Shown: positions 14,549 through 14,613 of the stretch, in pieces
Layout: each line of letters begins with the position of its first letter
Position numbering within the stretch: position 1 is the first letter of the stretch
Assembly: GCA_005883905.1 (NCBI GenBank)
Contig: VAYD01000132.1
Coordinates: 1,999 to 16,611, forward strand
Direction of reading: 5' to 3'
Length of the DNA stretch: 14,613 bases
Origin: Actinomycetota bacterium
Lineage (GTDB): Bacteria; Actinomycetota; Thermoleophilia; Solirubrobacterales; Solirubrobacteraceae
Translations under genes and position numbers: made by a program
The notes under the pieces: model-generated
Databases searched by the model: none
The model's input: only the letters and a program-made list of their open reading frames with translations
Told to the model about the DNA's origin: nothing

Positions 14549-14613
14549 ATGCTGCGGGTCCGCTCCACCGCAGCGCTCGTCGCGCTGCTGTTGCTCGTCC
14601 CGGTCACCGGGGC
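14549..14613 (+). CDS. Start of an exported protein (partial, signal peptide only)
   Basis: ATG at 14549 opens a frame to the window end: MLRVRSTAALVALLLLVPVTG. It has a basic n-region, a Leu/Val/Ala core and a turn-forming end, so it is a convincing signal peptide, but only 21 codons are visible. It is divergent from the GH3 gene with 107 bp between the starts and no strong Shine-Dalgarno. The mature function cannot be guessed. Confidence 0.6.
   Translation, partial: MLRVRSTAALVALLLLVPVTG

Overview
The window is about 14.6 kb of very GC-rich DNA with strong G/C preference at third codon positions and many 1-4 bp start/stop overlaps. It reads as a chromosomal segment of a high-GC actinobacterium. 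The gene families and the frequent absence of a Shine-Dalgarno sequence would suit Thermoleophilia/Solirubrobacterales, but that placement is an impression and was not tested. No tRNA, rRNA, CRISPR array, integrase or transposase was seen.

Layout. (1) 1-296, minus: 5' part of a STAS-domain anti-sigma-factor antagonist. (2) 343-4759, plus: a benzoylformate decarboxylase-like ThDP enzyme followed, with a TGATG stop/start overlap, by a large FAD + 4Fe-4S + CCG-domain 2-hydroxyacid dehydrogenase. Together they could oxidise a mandelate-like acid to an alpha-keto acid and decarboxylate it to an aldehyde. The decarboxylase reading frame is broken near its end by an apparent small deletion. (3) 4744-7136, minus: a Baeyer-Villiger-type flavin monooxygenase and a short-chain dehydrogenase overlapping by ATGA. 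(4) 7168-10996, plus: a TetR-family regulator, then a translationally coupled trio of an unfamiliar multi-pass membrane protein, an alpha/beta hydrolase and a 96-residue coiled-coil protein. (5) 10997-11458: a gene-free stretch with three closely packed hairpins. (6) 11459-12217, plus: a second alpha/beta hydrolase/lipase-like protein. (7) 12218-14441, minus: a secreted GH3 beta-glucosidase (BglX type), also with a deletion and frameshift close to its C-terminus. (8) 14549 to the end, plus: the signal peptide of a divergent exported protein.

The most interesting unit is the TetR-centred block at 4744-10996. A 33-bp element, 28/33 identical and in inverted orientation, lies both between the monooxygenase and tetR and in front of the membrane-protein operon. 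This makes one regulon of both transcripts likely. Dehydrogenase (alcohol to ketone), Baeyer-Villiger monooxygenase (ketone to ester) and esterase (ester to acid plus alcohol) form a coherent catabolic route. The membrane protein, with many His/Asp/Trp residues near predicted membrane segments, is the unexplained part.

Other notable points are a perfect 31-bp palindrome inside the FAD/Fe-S gene that shares its core with an intergenic hairpin at 11156-11183, a 33-bp all-GC hairpin ending three bases before two abutting convergent stop codons, and two independent C-terminal deletion/frameshift lesions.
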